This document shows, one piece after another, positions 42,142 through 51,973 of a DNA stretch of 64,000 nt. A program made the translations under genes and the position numbers. Numbering within the stretch: position 1 is the stretch's first letter; every line of letters begins with the position of its first letter. The notes under the pieces are model-generated. The model searched no databases. It saw only the letters and a list, made by a program, of their open reading frames with translations, and was not told where the DNA came from. Source of the stretch: Clostridia bacterium. Lineage in GTDB: Bacteria > Bacillota > Clostridia > Saccharofermentanales > Saccharofermentanaceae. The stretch is from positions 17,404 to 81,403 of the forward strand of contig JAKSRE010000012.1 in the NCBI GenBank assembly GCA_024403775.1, written 5' to 3'.

Positions 42142-43920
42142 ATGGACAGAGAATTCGGTGATAATTTAATTGAAAATAATGCTGCGTTAAATGAGGGAAG
42201 TCCTTCTTCTCGTAGTTTACCTTGCGATATTATCAGTGAGAAGGCAATTCTTCAGCTTTGCATGGCTAATCCAGATATTGTCAGTGTTGTTGCTGGAAAA
42301 AAACTTAAATCAGAAGATTTCTATGATTCTAGAAATCAGTTGATCTTTATTGCGATTTCAGATATTTATATGTCTGGTAAGAGAGCAGATTTTATTTCAG
42401 TATCGAATGAATTAAGTAATAAAGGTAAACTTAATCAGGCTGGTGGTACGAATTATCTCTATGAAGTAGCTAATTTCATGGCTGTCGCATCTAATATTGA
42501 TGCATATATTGATTATGTTAAAGATAAGAGTCGTTCCAGACAATTAATTAATTATCTCGGTGATTTGACTAAGCTTGCCTATGATGACAAGAATGAAGCA
42601 AGCACAATTATAGATACTGCAGTTGGTGGTTTGTCTTCGATGAGAGATGCAGGAACTTCTGGTCTTACTTCTCTTGGAGCTCAGATTCGTGAGAACCTTC
42701 AGGAACTTCACGACATAACTACTGGTAAGAAAAAGATTGTAAAGATAAGAACAGGTTTTAAAGGACTGGATTTTCATCTTGGTGGTCTTAAGCCAGGTGC
42801 CCTTTATATTATTGCTGCTCGTCCAGGTATGGGTAAAACTTCTCTTGCAATAAATATTGCGACAAATGCTGCTCTTAATTATAACGAGACAGTATGTTTC
42901 TTCTCATTGGAAATGAGTAAGAAGGAACTGGCAAATAAGATTTTGATTACAAGATCTAATGTTGATGGCAAGAAACTTCAGCGTGCTGAGACTACTCCAG
43001 CTGAGGAGCAGGAACTTGCTTCATCTCTTACTGAACTTGCAAGAATACCTTTTTATATAGATGATGATTCTCAGACCAATCCGATTACTATGCGTTCCAA
43101 GCTTAAGCAGAAGATGGCAAATGGCGGAGTTTCTGTTGTTGTTGTTGACTACATTGGTCTTATGACTATGCCAAATATCGGTAAAAATACTTCAAGACAA
43201 CAGGAGATTGCGGATATCTCACGTAATTTAAAACTTCTTGCGATGGAACTTCAGGTGCCTGTTATTGCACTTTCTCAGTTATCCCGTGGTGCTGAGCAGC
43301 GTGAAGATCATACACCAATGTTGTCTGATCTTCGTGATTCTGGTGCTATCGAGCAGGATGCGGATGCAGTAATTTTTATCGACAGAGACAGTTATTATCG
43401 AGATAAGACAGATAAAAAGAAGACTAATGATAAGAATTCTGATGGCGATGGTGATAAGGATACTAATTCAAATCAGAATTCATCTAATGATAGTGAAGTA
43501 TTAGATGCAAAGATAATTGTTGCCAAGAACAGAGCAGGTAGTACTGGTACCTGTAAGGTTCTCTGGATTCCAAAGAAAACTTTGTTTGTTGATCCAGTTC
43601 GTGATAATGGAGAACCACCTGAAGGATATATGTCCAAGGTGTCTGCATTTAGTCGTACAACTGATGCAGCTTCTGCATCTGGTAACTATAGTTTTGAAGA
43701 ACCACCAATGCCTGAGGAACCATATGTTCCTAGTGACAGTGACGTACCACCTCAGTATGATGAAGGAATACCTCCTTTTGAAGAGTTTGGTGAACCTCAA
43801 TTTGTTCCAGATGAGGTGCCTTCCGGAATAGGTGAAGAACCTGGTGGGGAGCCAATTAATATGGATAATGAAGAGTTTTTTGCAGATTCTCATTCAGAAT
43901 TACCACCTGATTTTATGTAA
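42142..43920 (+). CDS. dnaB: Replicative DNA helicase DnaB, with insertion and long tail
   Basis: A 592-residue hexameric fork helicase; typical length is ~445. The N-domain (EKAILQLCMANPDI) and RecA-like domain are complete: Walker A ARPGMGKTSLA, Walker B VVVVDYIGLMTM, SQLSRGAEQREDHTPMLSDLRDSGAIEQDADAVIFIDR. Between DRDSYY and the conserved AKIIVAKNRAGSTG is a polar Asp/Asn/Lys/Ser insertion of ~30 residues. After the core is a ~100-residue acidic, Pro/Glu-rich tail containing repeated PP and PEEP motifs. Both additions look disordered. Confidence 0.94.
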   Translation: MDREFGDNLIENNAALNEGSPSSRSLPCDIISEKAILQLCMANPDIVSVVAGKKLKSEDFYDSRNQLIFIAISDIYMSGKRADFISVSNELSNKGKLNQAGGTNYLYEVANFMAVASNIDAYIDYVKDKSRSRQLINYLGDLTKLAYDDKNEASTIIDTAVGGLSSMRDAGTSGLTSLGAQIRENLQELHDITTGKKKIVKIRTGFKGLDFHLGGLKPGALYIIAARPGMGKTSLAINIATNAALNYNETVCFFSLEMSKKELANKILITRSNVDGKKLQRAETTPAEEQELASSLTELARIPFYIDDDSQTNPITMRSKLKQKMANGGVSVVVVDYIGLMTMPNIGKNTSRQQEIADISRNLKLLAMELQVPVIALSQLSRGAEQREDHTPMLSDLRDSGAIEQDADAVIFIDRDSYYRDKTDKKKTNDKNSDGDGDKDTNSNQNSSNDSEVLDAKIIVAKNRAGSTGTCKVLWIPKKTLFVDPVRDNGEPPEGYMSKVSAFSRTTDAASASGNYSFEEPPMPEEPYVPSDSDVPPQYDEGIPPFEEFGEPQFVPDEVPSGIGEEPGGEPINMDNEEFFADSHSELPPDFM

Positions 43921-43932
43921 GGATATTTGATA

Positions 43933-45441
43933 ATGGAGATTTCCACTAGAACAATAGAATTTATTAATAACACAGAGACCTTTTGCGACAAGTATCAGTT
44001 GCTAAAGGCCTCTGATATTATTGTGGGATTATCTGGTGGAGCTGATTCAACTGCTTTACTTATTGTGCTTAAAGAACTGACAAGTAAAAGGGGTATTAAT
44101 CTTCATGCAATTCATATTAATCACTCATTAAGAGGGGTGGAGGCCGATAAAGATGAAGCCTTATCAAAAGAACTGTGTGAGAGATTAGATGTACCTTTTA
44201 AAGCCTTTAAACTTGATGTTAAAGGTTATGCAGAAGAACATAAAGTGTCTCTTGAGACAGCTGGAAGAATAATCAGATATCAGCAGTTTGATCTTTACTC
44301 TGAAGAGATTTTGAAGGTTAACTCCAAAGCTGTTGTAAGAATTGCTGTAGCTCATCATGCAAATGATCTTGCTGAGACTTTTCTTATGAATTTATTCAGA
44401 GGGTCAGGTCTTGAAGGACTCTGTTCACCAAGACCAGTTTTTAAAAATATTATTCGTCCTTTTCTTTTTACAGATAAGGCGAGTATCGTTTCTTTCCTTG
44501 AAGAAAATAACATAGAATATGCAGTCGACAGCACAAATGATGAATTATGCTGTACCAGAAATGGCTGGCGTAATACTGTATTACCTTCAATTCGTGAGGT
44601 GTCAGTAAAAGATCCGATTTCTGCTGTTAGCAGTACATATTCTCTTTTATATGAAGATTTAAAGTATATTCAAAGCGAAGTAGATAGAACCTATAATGAT
44701 AATTCTCTTGAGATAAATGAGCATAGATTCCTTATGTGTAATACTATTGCTGACAAGCCTTTATCCATAGCTTCAAGATTGATTAGAAAACTGTGGCAGG
44801 ATACTTTTGGCAATCTCATTGATTTTGAGCAGACCCACCTTAATATAGTACTGGATTTTGTTAAAACTAACGGCCACAAAAAATCACTTAGTACGATTCA
44901 GTTAAGCTTTGCCCGAAAGTGTTTTGTTTTTGATAAATTAGTTGGTTTTTGTGATAGCGAGAGCCTGCTTTCAAATGTAGAATTGATTGTAGCATCACAT
45001 GGCTTTGTTCTGTGTGATGAAAGCATGCGAGAAGACTTTTTAATTACTTCACCTGAAATACCACATTTATCTATTCCTTTTGTAGTTCAAAAGATTGAGA
45101 ATGATGATAATTTAGAGTATAATAATTTGTCATGGTTTTTACCGATTTTTGAGAAAGAAGAAGGTAAAAGCCTTGTTGTGACTAATAGGATAAGGGATTT
45201 AAAGTTTACAAGAGCTGGCTCTTCGTCCAGTAAAAAACTGTCAGATGCTCTATGTGACAGATATGTGCCTTCTATTGTTAGAGATAATGTAGTTGGTATA
45301 ACTGATACAGATGGCAAGCTTTTATGGGTTCCAGGTGTTGGTCATAGCAGGGGATTTATTGACGAGTGTTCGAGACAGAAGATGATGGAAGAATATAAAG
45401 AAAAGCCTTTATATTTTTGCAGAATATCTTTTAAGGAATAG
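43933..45441 (+). CDS. tilS: tRNA(Ile)-lysidine synthase
   Basis: A 502-residue TilS that converts the wobble C34 of tRNA-Ile2(CAU) to lysidine, using ATP. The PP-loop is VGLSGGADSTALL (SGGxDS), with AIHINHSLRGVEADKDE, ETAGRIIRYQQFD, VAHHANDLAETFLMNLFRGSGLEGL and the DSTND motif. The C-terminal TilS domains follow (~370-500). The start is the ATG at 43933 rather than the TTG two codons earlier. It lies 12 nt after dnaB and 10 nt before hpt, a conserved order. Confidence 0.95.
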   Translation: MEISTRTIEFINNTETFCDKYQLLKASDIIVGLSGGADSTALLIVLKELTSKRGINLHAIHINHSLRGVEADKDEALSKELCERLDVPFKAFKLDVKGYAEEHKVSLETAGRIIRYQQFDLYSEEILKVNSKAVVRIAVAHHANDLAETFLMNLFRGSGLEGLCSPRPVFKNIIRPFLFTDKASIVSFLEENNIEYAVDSTNDELCCTRNGWRNTVLPSIREVSVKDPISAVSSTYSLLYEDLKYIQSEVDRTYNDNSLEINEHRFLMCNTIADKPLSIASRLIRKLWQDTFGNLIDFEQTHLNIVLDFVKTNGHKKSLSTIQLSFARKCFVFDKLVGFCDSESLLSNVELIVASHGFVLCDESMREDFLITSPEIPHLSIPFVVQKIENDDNLEYNNLSWFLPIFEKEEGKSLVVTNRIRDLKFTRAGSSSSKKLSDALCDRYVPSIVRDNVVGITDTDGKLLWVPGVGHSRGFIDECSRQKMMEEYKEKPLYFCRISFKE

Positions 45442-45451
45442 GAGATAGATT

Positions 45452-45979
45452 ATGATAGATACATCAAAAGTTTTGATTTCACGTGATGAATTAAGCAAGA
45501 TGGTTGATGATGTTGCATCTAAGATAAATGAAGCTTATAACGGCGAAGAACTTATAGTTGTAGGAATACTTACTGGTGCTTTCGTTTTTATTTCTGATCT
45601 TGTAAGAAAGCTTGATATGCCTGTTACTATTGACTTTATGCAGGTGTCATCTTATGAAGGTGAGAACTCTACAGGCGTTCTTAAGGTTAAGAAGGATTTA
45701 TCTACAGATATTACTGGAAAGAATGTTTTAATTGTAGAAGATATTATTGATACTGGATATACATTGCAGTGTCTCAAAAATATGCTTGGCAAAAATAATC
45801 CAAAGAGTTTGAAGATTTGTGCTGCATTCGACAAGCCAGACAGAAGAGTAAACGATTTGAAGCCTGATTTTAAGGGACTTGTTATTCCAGACGAATTTGT
45901 TGTTGGCTATGGACTTGACTATAATGGCATGTATCGTAATCTGCCAGACGTGTGCGTAGTTAAATTTGTGGAGGATTGA
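45452..45979 (+). CDS. hpt: Hypoxanthine phosphoribosyltransferase
   Basis: A 175-residue purine-salvage enzyme converting hypoxanthine (and guanine) with PRPP to IMP/GMP. The PRPP-binding motif is VLIVEDIIDTGYTL. The metal/substrate loops are seen in IVVGILTGAFVFISDLVRKL and DFMQVSSYEG. GGAGAT is before its ATG. The stop lies 1 nt before the ftsH ATG, and the ftsH ribosome site (GGAGG) lies in the hpt 3' end. Confidence 0.96.
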   Translation: MIDTSKVLISRDELSKMVDDVASKINEAYNGEELIVVGILTGAFVFISDLVRKLDMPVTIDFMQVSSYEGENSTGVLKVKKDLSTDITGKNVLIVEDIIDTGYTLQCLKNMLGKNNPKSLKICAAFDKPDRRVNDLKPDFKGLVIPDEFVVGYGLDYNGMYRNLPDVCVVKFVED

Positions 45980-45980
45980 A

Positions 45981-48023
45981 ATGGATAAAAAAGATATTGA
46001 TAATGAAGTAAATAAGAAAGTTGATGGAGATGGCAAGAAGAATTTCTCTCCTAAGTTTAGCGGGGGATGGATTTTCTATATTGTTGTTTTTGTCATTATT
46101 CTTGTATTGTCTGAGACTGTATTCAGATTAAATGATACAGGTAAGAAGAATAATCTCTCAGATGTTTATGATTATATCGAGAGTGAAGAGAAGCAGGTAA
46201 AAAGCGTTGATATTAACGGTAATACGGTTCTTCTTACATATGCAGAGGGTGGACTTGATTACACAATTTCACGTAAGGTTCCTTCAACAGCAGTTGGTGA
46301 TTTACTCACATACTTAAGAGCTGCCAAGAATGATGGACTTATTGAGACTTATGACTATACAGAGCCATTTGACCTTGGTTTGATTTTTAATGCCATCTTC
46401 TGTATTGGTTCACTTGTTATCATCTTTATGCTTTTCAGAAGCTTTTCAAAGCAGGCTAAAGATAATAACAGTGTATTCTCATTTGGTAATAACCGTGCAA
46501 AACTCACTAATCCTAATCAGATGAAGATTAGATTCAGTGATGTAGCTGGCTGCGTTGAGGAAAAAGAAGAGTTAGCAGAAGTTGTTGACTTCCTTAAAAA
46601 CCCAGATAAGTACTATAATCTCGGTGCCAAGATTCCTAAGGGTGTAATTCTTTATGGTGTACCAGGTACAGGTAAGACTCTTCTTGCTAAGGCAGTTGCA
46701 GGTGAAGCAGGTGTACCATTCTTTAACATTTCTGGTTCTGACTTCGTTGAGATGCTCGTAGGTGTTGGTTCATCACGTGTTAGAAGCCTTTTTGCAGATG
46801 CTAAGAAAGCCGCTCCAAGTGTTGTATTTATCGATGAGATTGATGCAGTTGGACGTAAGAGAGGTGCAGGTCTTGGTGGTGGTAACGACGAGCGTGAGCA
46901 GACTCTTAACCAGATTCTTGTTGAGATGGATGGATTTAATTCAAATACAAATGTAATTGTTATAGCAGCTACAAACCGTGTTGATGTTTTGGATCCAGCT
47001 CTTCTTCGTGCAGGAAGATTTGACCGTAAGGTTATGGTAATGCCACCAGATGCTGATGGTAGAGAAGAGATCCTTAAGATTCATGCTCGTAACAAGAAGT
47101 TTACTAAGGACGTTGATTTCCATGAGATTGCATTGTCTACAGTAGGTTTTACTGGTGCTGATCTTGAGAACCTTCTTAATGAAGCAGCACTTCTTACAGC
47201 AAGACGTAATAAGAAGGCTACTACTTCACTTGAGATTAGTGATGCTATGTTCCGTGTAATGATGGGACCAGAGAAGAATTCCAAGAAGCTTACAGAGAAG
47301 TCCAAGCGTCTTACTGCTTACCATGAAGCTGGTCACGCAGTTGTATTAAGAGCTGTATCTGATACAGAGAAGGTTGACCGAGTTACAATTATTCCTGCTG
47401 GTTCAGCAGGTGGATTTACTGCATATAAGCCTAAGGAAGATTATGATTTCCATACAAAGCAGATGCTCATTAATTCAATCATGACTTCACTTGGTGGTCG
47501 TGCAGCTGAGGAGATTTTCCTTGGTGAGATTAGTACTGGTGCTTCATCTGATTTGCAGCACTGTAATCGTGTAGCAACTAACATGATTAAGAGATATGGT
47601 CTTTCTGATAAGTTCCCTAATCTTGTTTTTGGTGATGAGAATGAGGAAGTATTTATCGGTTCATCTTTTGGTCAGGTTCAGAGTTATTCAGACAAGACAG
47701 CAGCTGCTATTGACGAGGAGATTAAGAATATTATCGATAAGTGCTATCAGGATACTCTTAATATCCTTAGAGAGAAGTCCAGCATTGTTGAAGGTCTTGC
47801 AAACAGACTTATGGATGTTCTTAAGGTTGACGGACCAGACTTTGAGAAGTTGTATCTTGCTAATGGTGACATCAGCGTGCTTGAGAATAAGAGTGCAGCT
47901 CCAGAGCTTTCTACTTCTTCTGAAACTGATAAAGAGAAGTCTGAAGAAACTTCAGAGACTGAGACATCTAAAACTGATTCAGAAAGTGTTACAGAGGAGA
48001 AGGATAATAAGGAGTCTCTTTAA
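45981..48023 (+). CDS. ftsH: ATP-dependent zinc metalloprotease FtsH
   Basis: A 680-residue membrane AAA+ protease. It has two N-terminal transmembrane helices flanking an extracellular domain. The AAA module has Walker [14 protein letters not shown], Walker [16 protein letters not shown] and the second region of homology around [24 protein letters not shown]. The zinc site is HEAGH. The C-terminal ~50 residues are a Ser/Thr/Glu-rich acidic tail. It degrades membrane and regulatory proteins. ATG 45981 has GGAGG ahead of it. It closes the tilS-hpt-ftsH group. Confidence 0.97.
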   Translation: MDKKDIDNEVNKKVDGDGKKNFSPKFSGGWIFYIVVFVIILVLSETVFRLNDTGKKNNLSDVYDYIESEEKQVKSVDINGNTVLLTYAEGGLDYTISRKVPSTAVGDLLTYLRAAKNDGLIETYDYTEPFDLGLIFNAIFCIGSLVIIFMLFRSFSKQAKDNNSVFSFGNNRAKLTNPNQMKIRFSDVAGCVEEKEELAEVVDFLKNPDKYYNLGAKIPKGVILYGVPGTGKTLLAKAVAGEAGVPFFNISGSDFVEMLVGVGSSRVRSLFADAKKAAPSVVFIDEIDAVGRKRGAGLGGGNDEREQTLNQILVEMDGFNSNTNVIVIAATNRVDVLDPALLRAGRFDRKVMVMPPDADGREEILKIHARNKKFTKDVDFHEIALSTVGFTGADLENLLNEAALLTARRNKKATTSLEISDAMFRVMMGPEKNSKKLTEKSKRLTAYHEAGHAVVLRAVSDTEKVDRVTIIPAGSAGGFTAYKPKEDYDFHTKQMLINSIMTSLGGRAAEEIFLGEISTGASSDLQHCNRVATNMIKRYGLSDKFPNLVFGDENEEVFIGSSFGQVQSYSDKTAAAIDEEIKNIIDKCYQDTLNILREKSSIVEGLANRLMDVLKVDGPDFEKLYLANGDISVLENKSAAPELSTSSETDKEKSEETSETETSKTDSESVTEEKDNKESL

Positions 48024-48053
48024 TAGAGAATTCTTGTTACTTAAGTTTGATCT

Positions 48054-48905
48054 ATGAGAACAGGACTTGTTTTGGAAGGTGGTGCGATGAGAGGTTTATT
48101 TACCTCAGGTGTCATCGACGTGTTGATGGAGAATGGCATCACTTTCGATGGTGCTGTAGGTGTATCTGCAGGTGCATGTTTTGGTGCTAATTACAAGTCT
48201 GAACAGATAGGTCGAGCTTTTAGATATAATTATAATTATCGTAAAGATTGGCGTTACAAAAGCTGGCGTTCGTTATTATTAACTGGCGATGTTTTTGGCG
48301 CTGATTTTTGTTATCGAGAACTTCCACAAAAACTTGATTATTTTGATATTGAGGCTTTCGAGAAAAATCCAATGGAGTTTTTCTCAGTATCGACAGATTT
48401 AAATACAGGAAAGCCTGTCTATACCAAACTTACAGATGGTAAGGATAAAGATCTCGACTGGATTAGAGCTTCTGCTTCTATGCCGCTTGCTTCTCGTGTG
48501 GTAAAAATTGATAATTATTCACTTCTTGATGGAGGAATAACTGATTCAATCCCGTTAGAGTTTATGGAGAAGCAGGGATATGAGAAAAATGTTGTGGTTC
48601 TAACTCAGCCAATGGACTATGTAAAAAAGCCATATAAATCAATAATGCCACTTTTTAAATTCTGCCTTCGTAAATATCCTAAGGCTGTTGAGGCATTGAG
48701 AATTAGACATGATATGTATAACAAGCAGGTAGAGCATGTTAAGGAATCTGAAAGAGAAGGAAAGGCCTTTGTAATAAGACCTCCTGTAGGCTTAAATATT
48801 GGGTCTCTTGAACATAACGGCGAAGAGATTAAAAGAGTATACGAGCTTGGCCGTAAGACTGCTTCTGTTTATCTTGAAGACATTAAGTCTTTCCTTATCT
48901 CCTAA
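48054..48905 (+). CDS. Patatin-like phospholipase
   Basis: A 283-residue protein with the Ser-Asp dyad of the patatin family. The oxyanion loop is GLVLEGGAMRGLFTSGVID and the nucleophile elbow is GVSAG (about residues 42-46). The catalytic Asp is in LLDGGITDSIPLEF (DGG). It groups with the YjjU-like subset, lacks a signal peptide and likely acts on membrane lipids from the cytoplasm. It is 30 nt after ftsH. The 3' end overlaps the convergent DUF2974 lipase gene by 11 nt. Confidence 0.92.
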   Translation: MRTGLVLEGGAMRGLFTSGVIDVLMENGITFDGAVGVSAGACFGANYKSEQIGRAFRYNYNYRKDWRYKSWRSLLLTGDVFGADFCYRELPQKLDYFDIEAFEKNPMEFFSVSTDLNTGKPVYTKLTDGKDKDLDWIRASASMPLASRVVKIDNYSLLDGGITDSIPLEFMEKQGYEKNVVVLTQPMDYVKKPYKSIMPLFKFCLRKYPKAVEALRIRHDMYNKQVEHVKESEREGKAFVIRPPVGLNIGSLEHNGEEIKRVYELGRKTASVYLEDIKSFLIS

Positions 48906-50082
48906 AGTTCTTATTTATTTTGGATATGAGCATTTCTAATTTGTGCTGCTTTATTTGAGGAATAGGTTTTATAGAGTTATTATCAGAGATTTCTAATGAC
49001 GTACTTGTCTGTTTTCTGCTACTTATTACTGTCCTGAATGTAAAAGATATAATTCTTTTACTGCTGTCACTTAATGAGTCGTATCCCTTTACAAACTGGG
49101 CAACCGAAGCAGGAATGTTCCTTTTTACGTCAGTTAAAGTATCTGCCTCCATCATTTCAAATACCTGTGACAGAGCTTCTGCAAGTTTCTCTCGTTCTTC
49201 AACAGAAGTATTAGCAATAGCATTCTTAAAAGTCATTTCAAGGAATTTACTTCTTTTATCTGTATCTTCAAGGTGTTCAAAGGAGTTTCCAAGCACTTCC
49301 CATGTAAGACCATTGTGCTGGGCAAGACCATTAGAAGCTGTACTTTTAATAACTACATGCTTTTCTTCATGGTCAAGGAACATACCTACTATTGAAGACT
49401 GAGGGACAAAAGTAGTTATTCTGGATACAATCTTTTTGTATTTATAAGCATCATTATTTGAAGACATAAATCCTGGGCCGTCATAACTATATACAAGTCT
49501 GATTCTGTCTGATAAAACCTCAGGTGACATAACCGCAGAGAATACAGCAAGATTTCCACCTTTGGAGTGGCCACAAAGGATAAAATCATGCTTTGTAAAT
49601 CTGTTTGACGTTCCTATAAAGTACGCGAGTGCTTCACTTTGAGAAGGAACAGTTTTAAGAATAGACATATTGAAGTCTTCCTGCCATCCTGTAAAGGTGT
49701 CATCAGTTCCTCTGAAACTAAAAACAAGCGTATTATTAATCTCAAAAACAATTGCAGCAAACTGCATTTGTATTTCTGGAGAATACTTATTTATATAATG
49801 CAAGAGCTTAATTGAAGAGAAACGGACAGATTTACTGCACAAATCCAAAACCTCTCTGTATTTCTCATTATCAACTGCAAGCATATGGCACAAATCTTCC
49901 TTTTGAAGAAGAATTGAAGCGGCATCTTTAAGCGTGATACTGTCATGATAGTCTTGATCTACAGCATCTGACCAGTCAATATAAGATAAAAGAGAGAACA
50001 ATAAACCATCAACCTCATTAAAACCTGAGGCCTCAAAAGACAAATCTCCTCTCCATTTAATGTAATCTATAATGTTACTCAT
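48895..50082 (-). CDS. DUF2974 (Mbeg1-like) alpha/beta-hydrolase lipase
   Basis: A ~395-residue protein of the Mbeg1-like family. It starts SNIIDYIKWRGDLSFEASGFNEVDG, as members do. The alpha/beta-hydrolase core has IVFEINNTLVFSFRGTDDTFTGWQED (lid/oxyanion region) and the nucleophile elbow LCGHSKGGNLAVF (GHSKG). The C-terminus (from ~290) is helical and basic. Family members are predicted lipases. The ATG at 50082 matches the family N-terminus, although no clear RBS is seen; a start eight codons upstream is also open. It overlaps the patatin gene at the 3' end. Confidence 0.87.
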   Translation of the reverse strand: MSNIIDYIKWRGDLSFEASGFNEVDGLLFSLLSYIDWSDAVDQDYHDSITLKDAASILLQKEDLCHMLAVDNEKYREVLDLCSKSVRFSSIKLLHYINKYSPEIQMQFAAIVFEINNTLVFSFRGTDDTFTGWQEDFNMSILKTVPSQSEALAYFIGTSNRFTKHDFILCGHSKGGNLAVFSAVMSPEVLSDRIRLVYSYDGPGFMSSNNDAYKYKKIVSRITTFVPQSSIVGMFLDHEEKHVVIKSTASNGLAQHNGLTWEVLGNSFEHLEDTDKRSKFLEMTFKNAIANTSVEEREKLAEALSQVFEMMEADTLTDVKRNIPASVAQFVKGYDSLSDSSKRIISFTFRTVISSRKQTSTSLEISDNNSIKPIPQIKQHKLEMLISKINKNFRR

Positions 50083-50160
50083 ACAATGATTATACGCTTC
50101 TTGCAAATTAATTTTCGATGAATTAAGATTTTAGTTAAAAGAAATTGGAAGGAAAACTAT

Positions 50161-50970
50161 ATGATCGTTATCTGCTGTGCATTATATTTTGAAGCAAAGC
50201 CTGTTATTACTGCATTAGATCTTAGAAGATGTAATGAGAACAGATTTGTTGAGGAATATGCAAATGAGGATAATACAATTAGGCTTATTATAACTGGAGT
50301 AGGTGAAGTTAAGGCTGCATCATCCTGTTCTGCTGAATTAACTTATCTTAGTTTTTTGTATCCCCAAACTACAATTCATCTTGTGAATGTAGGAACATGT
50401 GCAGGAAGAGAAGATGTTAAGGGTGAATTATTTGTAATAAATAAGATTACTGAACAAAATACTGGAAGAGATTTTTATCCTGATATGTTATATAGGGTTA
50501 ATCTTAAGGAGATGCCAATAATCTGTTCTTCAAAGCCTGTTAAGGATATAGAATCTGATTTTGTTTATGATATGGAATCTTCTGGTATCTTTACTTCAGG
50601 AAGCTCCCTTTTATCTCCAGACAGAATTACGATTTTAAAAGCAGTATCTGACAGCGGAGACTTTGAAGAAGTTACCCCAAAGGTTATAAAGAGAACCATC
50701 GAGGGAAAAATTGATCAGATTAAAGATGTGATTTTATTATTGCAGACGACTACTATTGGTGAGAATAATAAAATAGATAGCGATAAATTTGAGAAAGCCT
50801 GTAATAGGCTTTGTCTTACTACAGCTATGCAGAATAATTTTAAACAGCTTTTAAAATATGCTTCTCTTACAGGAAAGAATACGGATGATATCCTTGATAA
50901 AATGCCTGAGGTAACATCAAAAAAACAGGGAAAGGAGATATTAGATGAACTTAGAAATGAACTCATTTAA
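50161..50970 (+). CDS. MTA/SAH-nucleosidase-like phosphorylase superfamily protein
   Basis: A 269-residue protein. Residues ~1-185 follow the PNP/UDP phosphorylase fold: VICCALYFEAKPV, GVGEVKAASSC, LVNVGTCAGRE, and the active-site pair DMESSGI (ribose-binding ME) and VSDSGD (catalytic Asp). The remaining ~80 residues are a helical, Lys-rich extension not typical of MTA/SAH nucleosidases. It overlaps the radical SAM gene by 26 nt, whose RBS (AAAGGAG) lies inside this gene. The substrate is probably a nucleoside; its coupling to an SPL-like gene hints at DNA-damage or nucleoside salvage. Confidence 0.82.
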   Translation: MIVICCALYFEAKPVITALDLRRCNENRFVEEYANEDNTIRLIITGVGEVKAASSCSAELTYLSFLYPQTTIHLVNVGTCAGREDVKGELFVINKITEQNTGRDFYPDMLYRVNLKEMPIICSSKPVKDIESDFVYDMESSGIFTSGSSLLSPDRITILKAVSDSGDFEEVTPKVIKRTIEGKIDQIKDVILLLQTTTIGENNKIDSDKFEKACNRLCLTTAMQNNFKQLLKYASLTGKNTDDILDKMPEVTSKKQGKEILDELRNELI

Positions 50971-51961
50971 TCTCCCGCTTTCGCATATTTATGTAGAGAA
51001 GGGCATAAAGGATAATCCTCTTACAGAGTTTATTTTAAATAAATATCATAAGGCAAATGTTATTGAGATAAATCACTATAAGGATGTGTTCTCAAGACAG
51101 AGGCAGAATATCGTTAATCAGCGTAAGTCACAGGCATTAATTCTTGCCAGAAAAGAAGGTGAGCTTGTTTATAAGGGTTCTCCTATGTGCCAGGACTTTG
51201 ATAATGAGAATTTTTACTACACATCATGCACAATGAATTGTATTTTTGACTGTGAGTATTGTTATCTTAAAGGGATGTATCCAACTTCTAATATTGTTGT
51301 TTTCGTAAATATAGAAGACATATTTGAAGAGGTATCAAAGCTCTGTAAGGAAAGGAAGATATATCTTTGTGTTTCGTATGACACTGATTTAATCGCACTT
51401 GATAATTTAACTAACTATATTGGTAAATGGGTGGAATTTGTTTCTGGGGAACCGAATCTTACTATAGAGATAAGAACCAAAAGCCACAGAAAAGATATTT
51501 ATGACAAGCTTATACCAAATAGCAGAGTTATCTTTGCCTATACAATGTCTCCAGAAGAAGTCATAAATGAATATGAGCATAAAACAGCCTCTCTTAAAGA
51601 CAGAATTGATGCTGCTGATTATGCGATATCAAAGGGATTTACGGTGAGACTTTGTTTTGATCCAATGATTTACTGCAAAGATTTTAAAACTCAGTATGAG
51701 AATATGGTTAATATGGTCTTTAATCGAATCTCTTGCCAAAAAATCAGAGATATAAGTGTAGGTTCATTTAGAATTTCAAGTGATTATCTTAAAGTAATGC
51801 GTCACAAGATGCCAGATTCTGCTATTTGCCAGTTCCCGTTTGAGACGGTTGATGGAATCTGTACTTTTCCTTCCAAGATAAAACTGCAGATGGAAGAACA
51901 TCTTATAGGATGCCTTACTAAGTACATAGATGAATCAAAAATCTTCAGGGCAGATTATTAA
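50945..51961 (+). CDS. Spore-photoproduct-lyase-like radical SAM protein
   Basis: A 338-residue protein of the SPL family. The radical SAM cluster is C99-x3-C103-x2-C106 within SCTMNCIFDCEYCYLKG, and C-terminal features match SplB (TKSHRKDIYDKLI, VIFAYTMSPEEVINEYEHKTASLKDRI, FTVRLCFDPMIYC). In B. subtilis SplB the H-atom donor Cys141 lies in a CTSDIVGID-type motif. The equivalent here reads YDTDLIALD, giving Tyr145 at that place, with another Cys (142) nearby. The gene overlaps the nucleosidase gene. It may repair thymine photoproducts or do different chemistry. Confidence 0.85.
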   Translation: MNLEMNSFNLPLSHIYVEKGIKDNPLTEFILNKYHKANVIEINHYKDVFSRQRQNIVNQRKSQALILARKEGELVYKGSPMCQDFDNENFYYTSCTMNCIFDCEYCYLKGMYPTSNIVVFVNIEDIFEEVSKLCKERKIYLCVSYDTDLIALDNLTNYIGKWVEFVSGEPNLTIEIRTKSHRKDIYDKLIPNSRVIFAYTMSPEEVINEYEHKTASLKDRIDAADYAISKGFTVRLCFDPMIYCKDFKTQYENMVNMVFNRISCQKIRDISVGSFRISSDYLKVMRHKMPDSAICQFPFETVDGICTFPSKIKLQMEEHLIGCLTKYIDESKIFRADY

Positions 51962-51973
51962 GAAGGGGTATAT

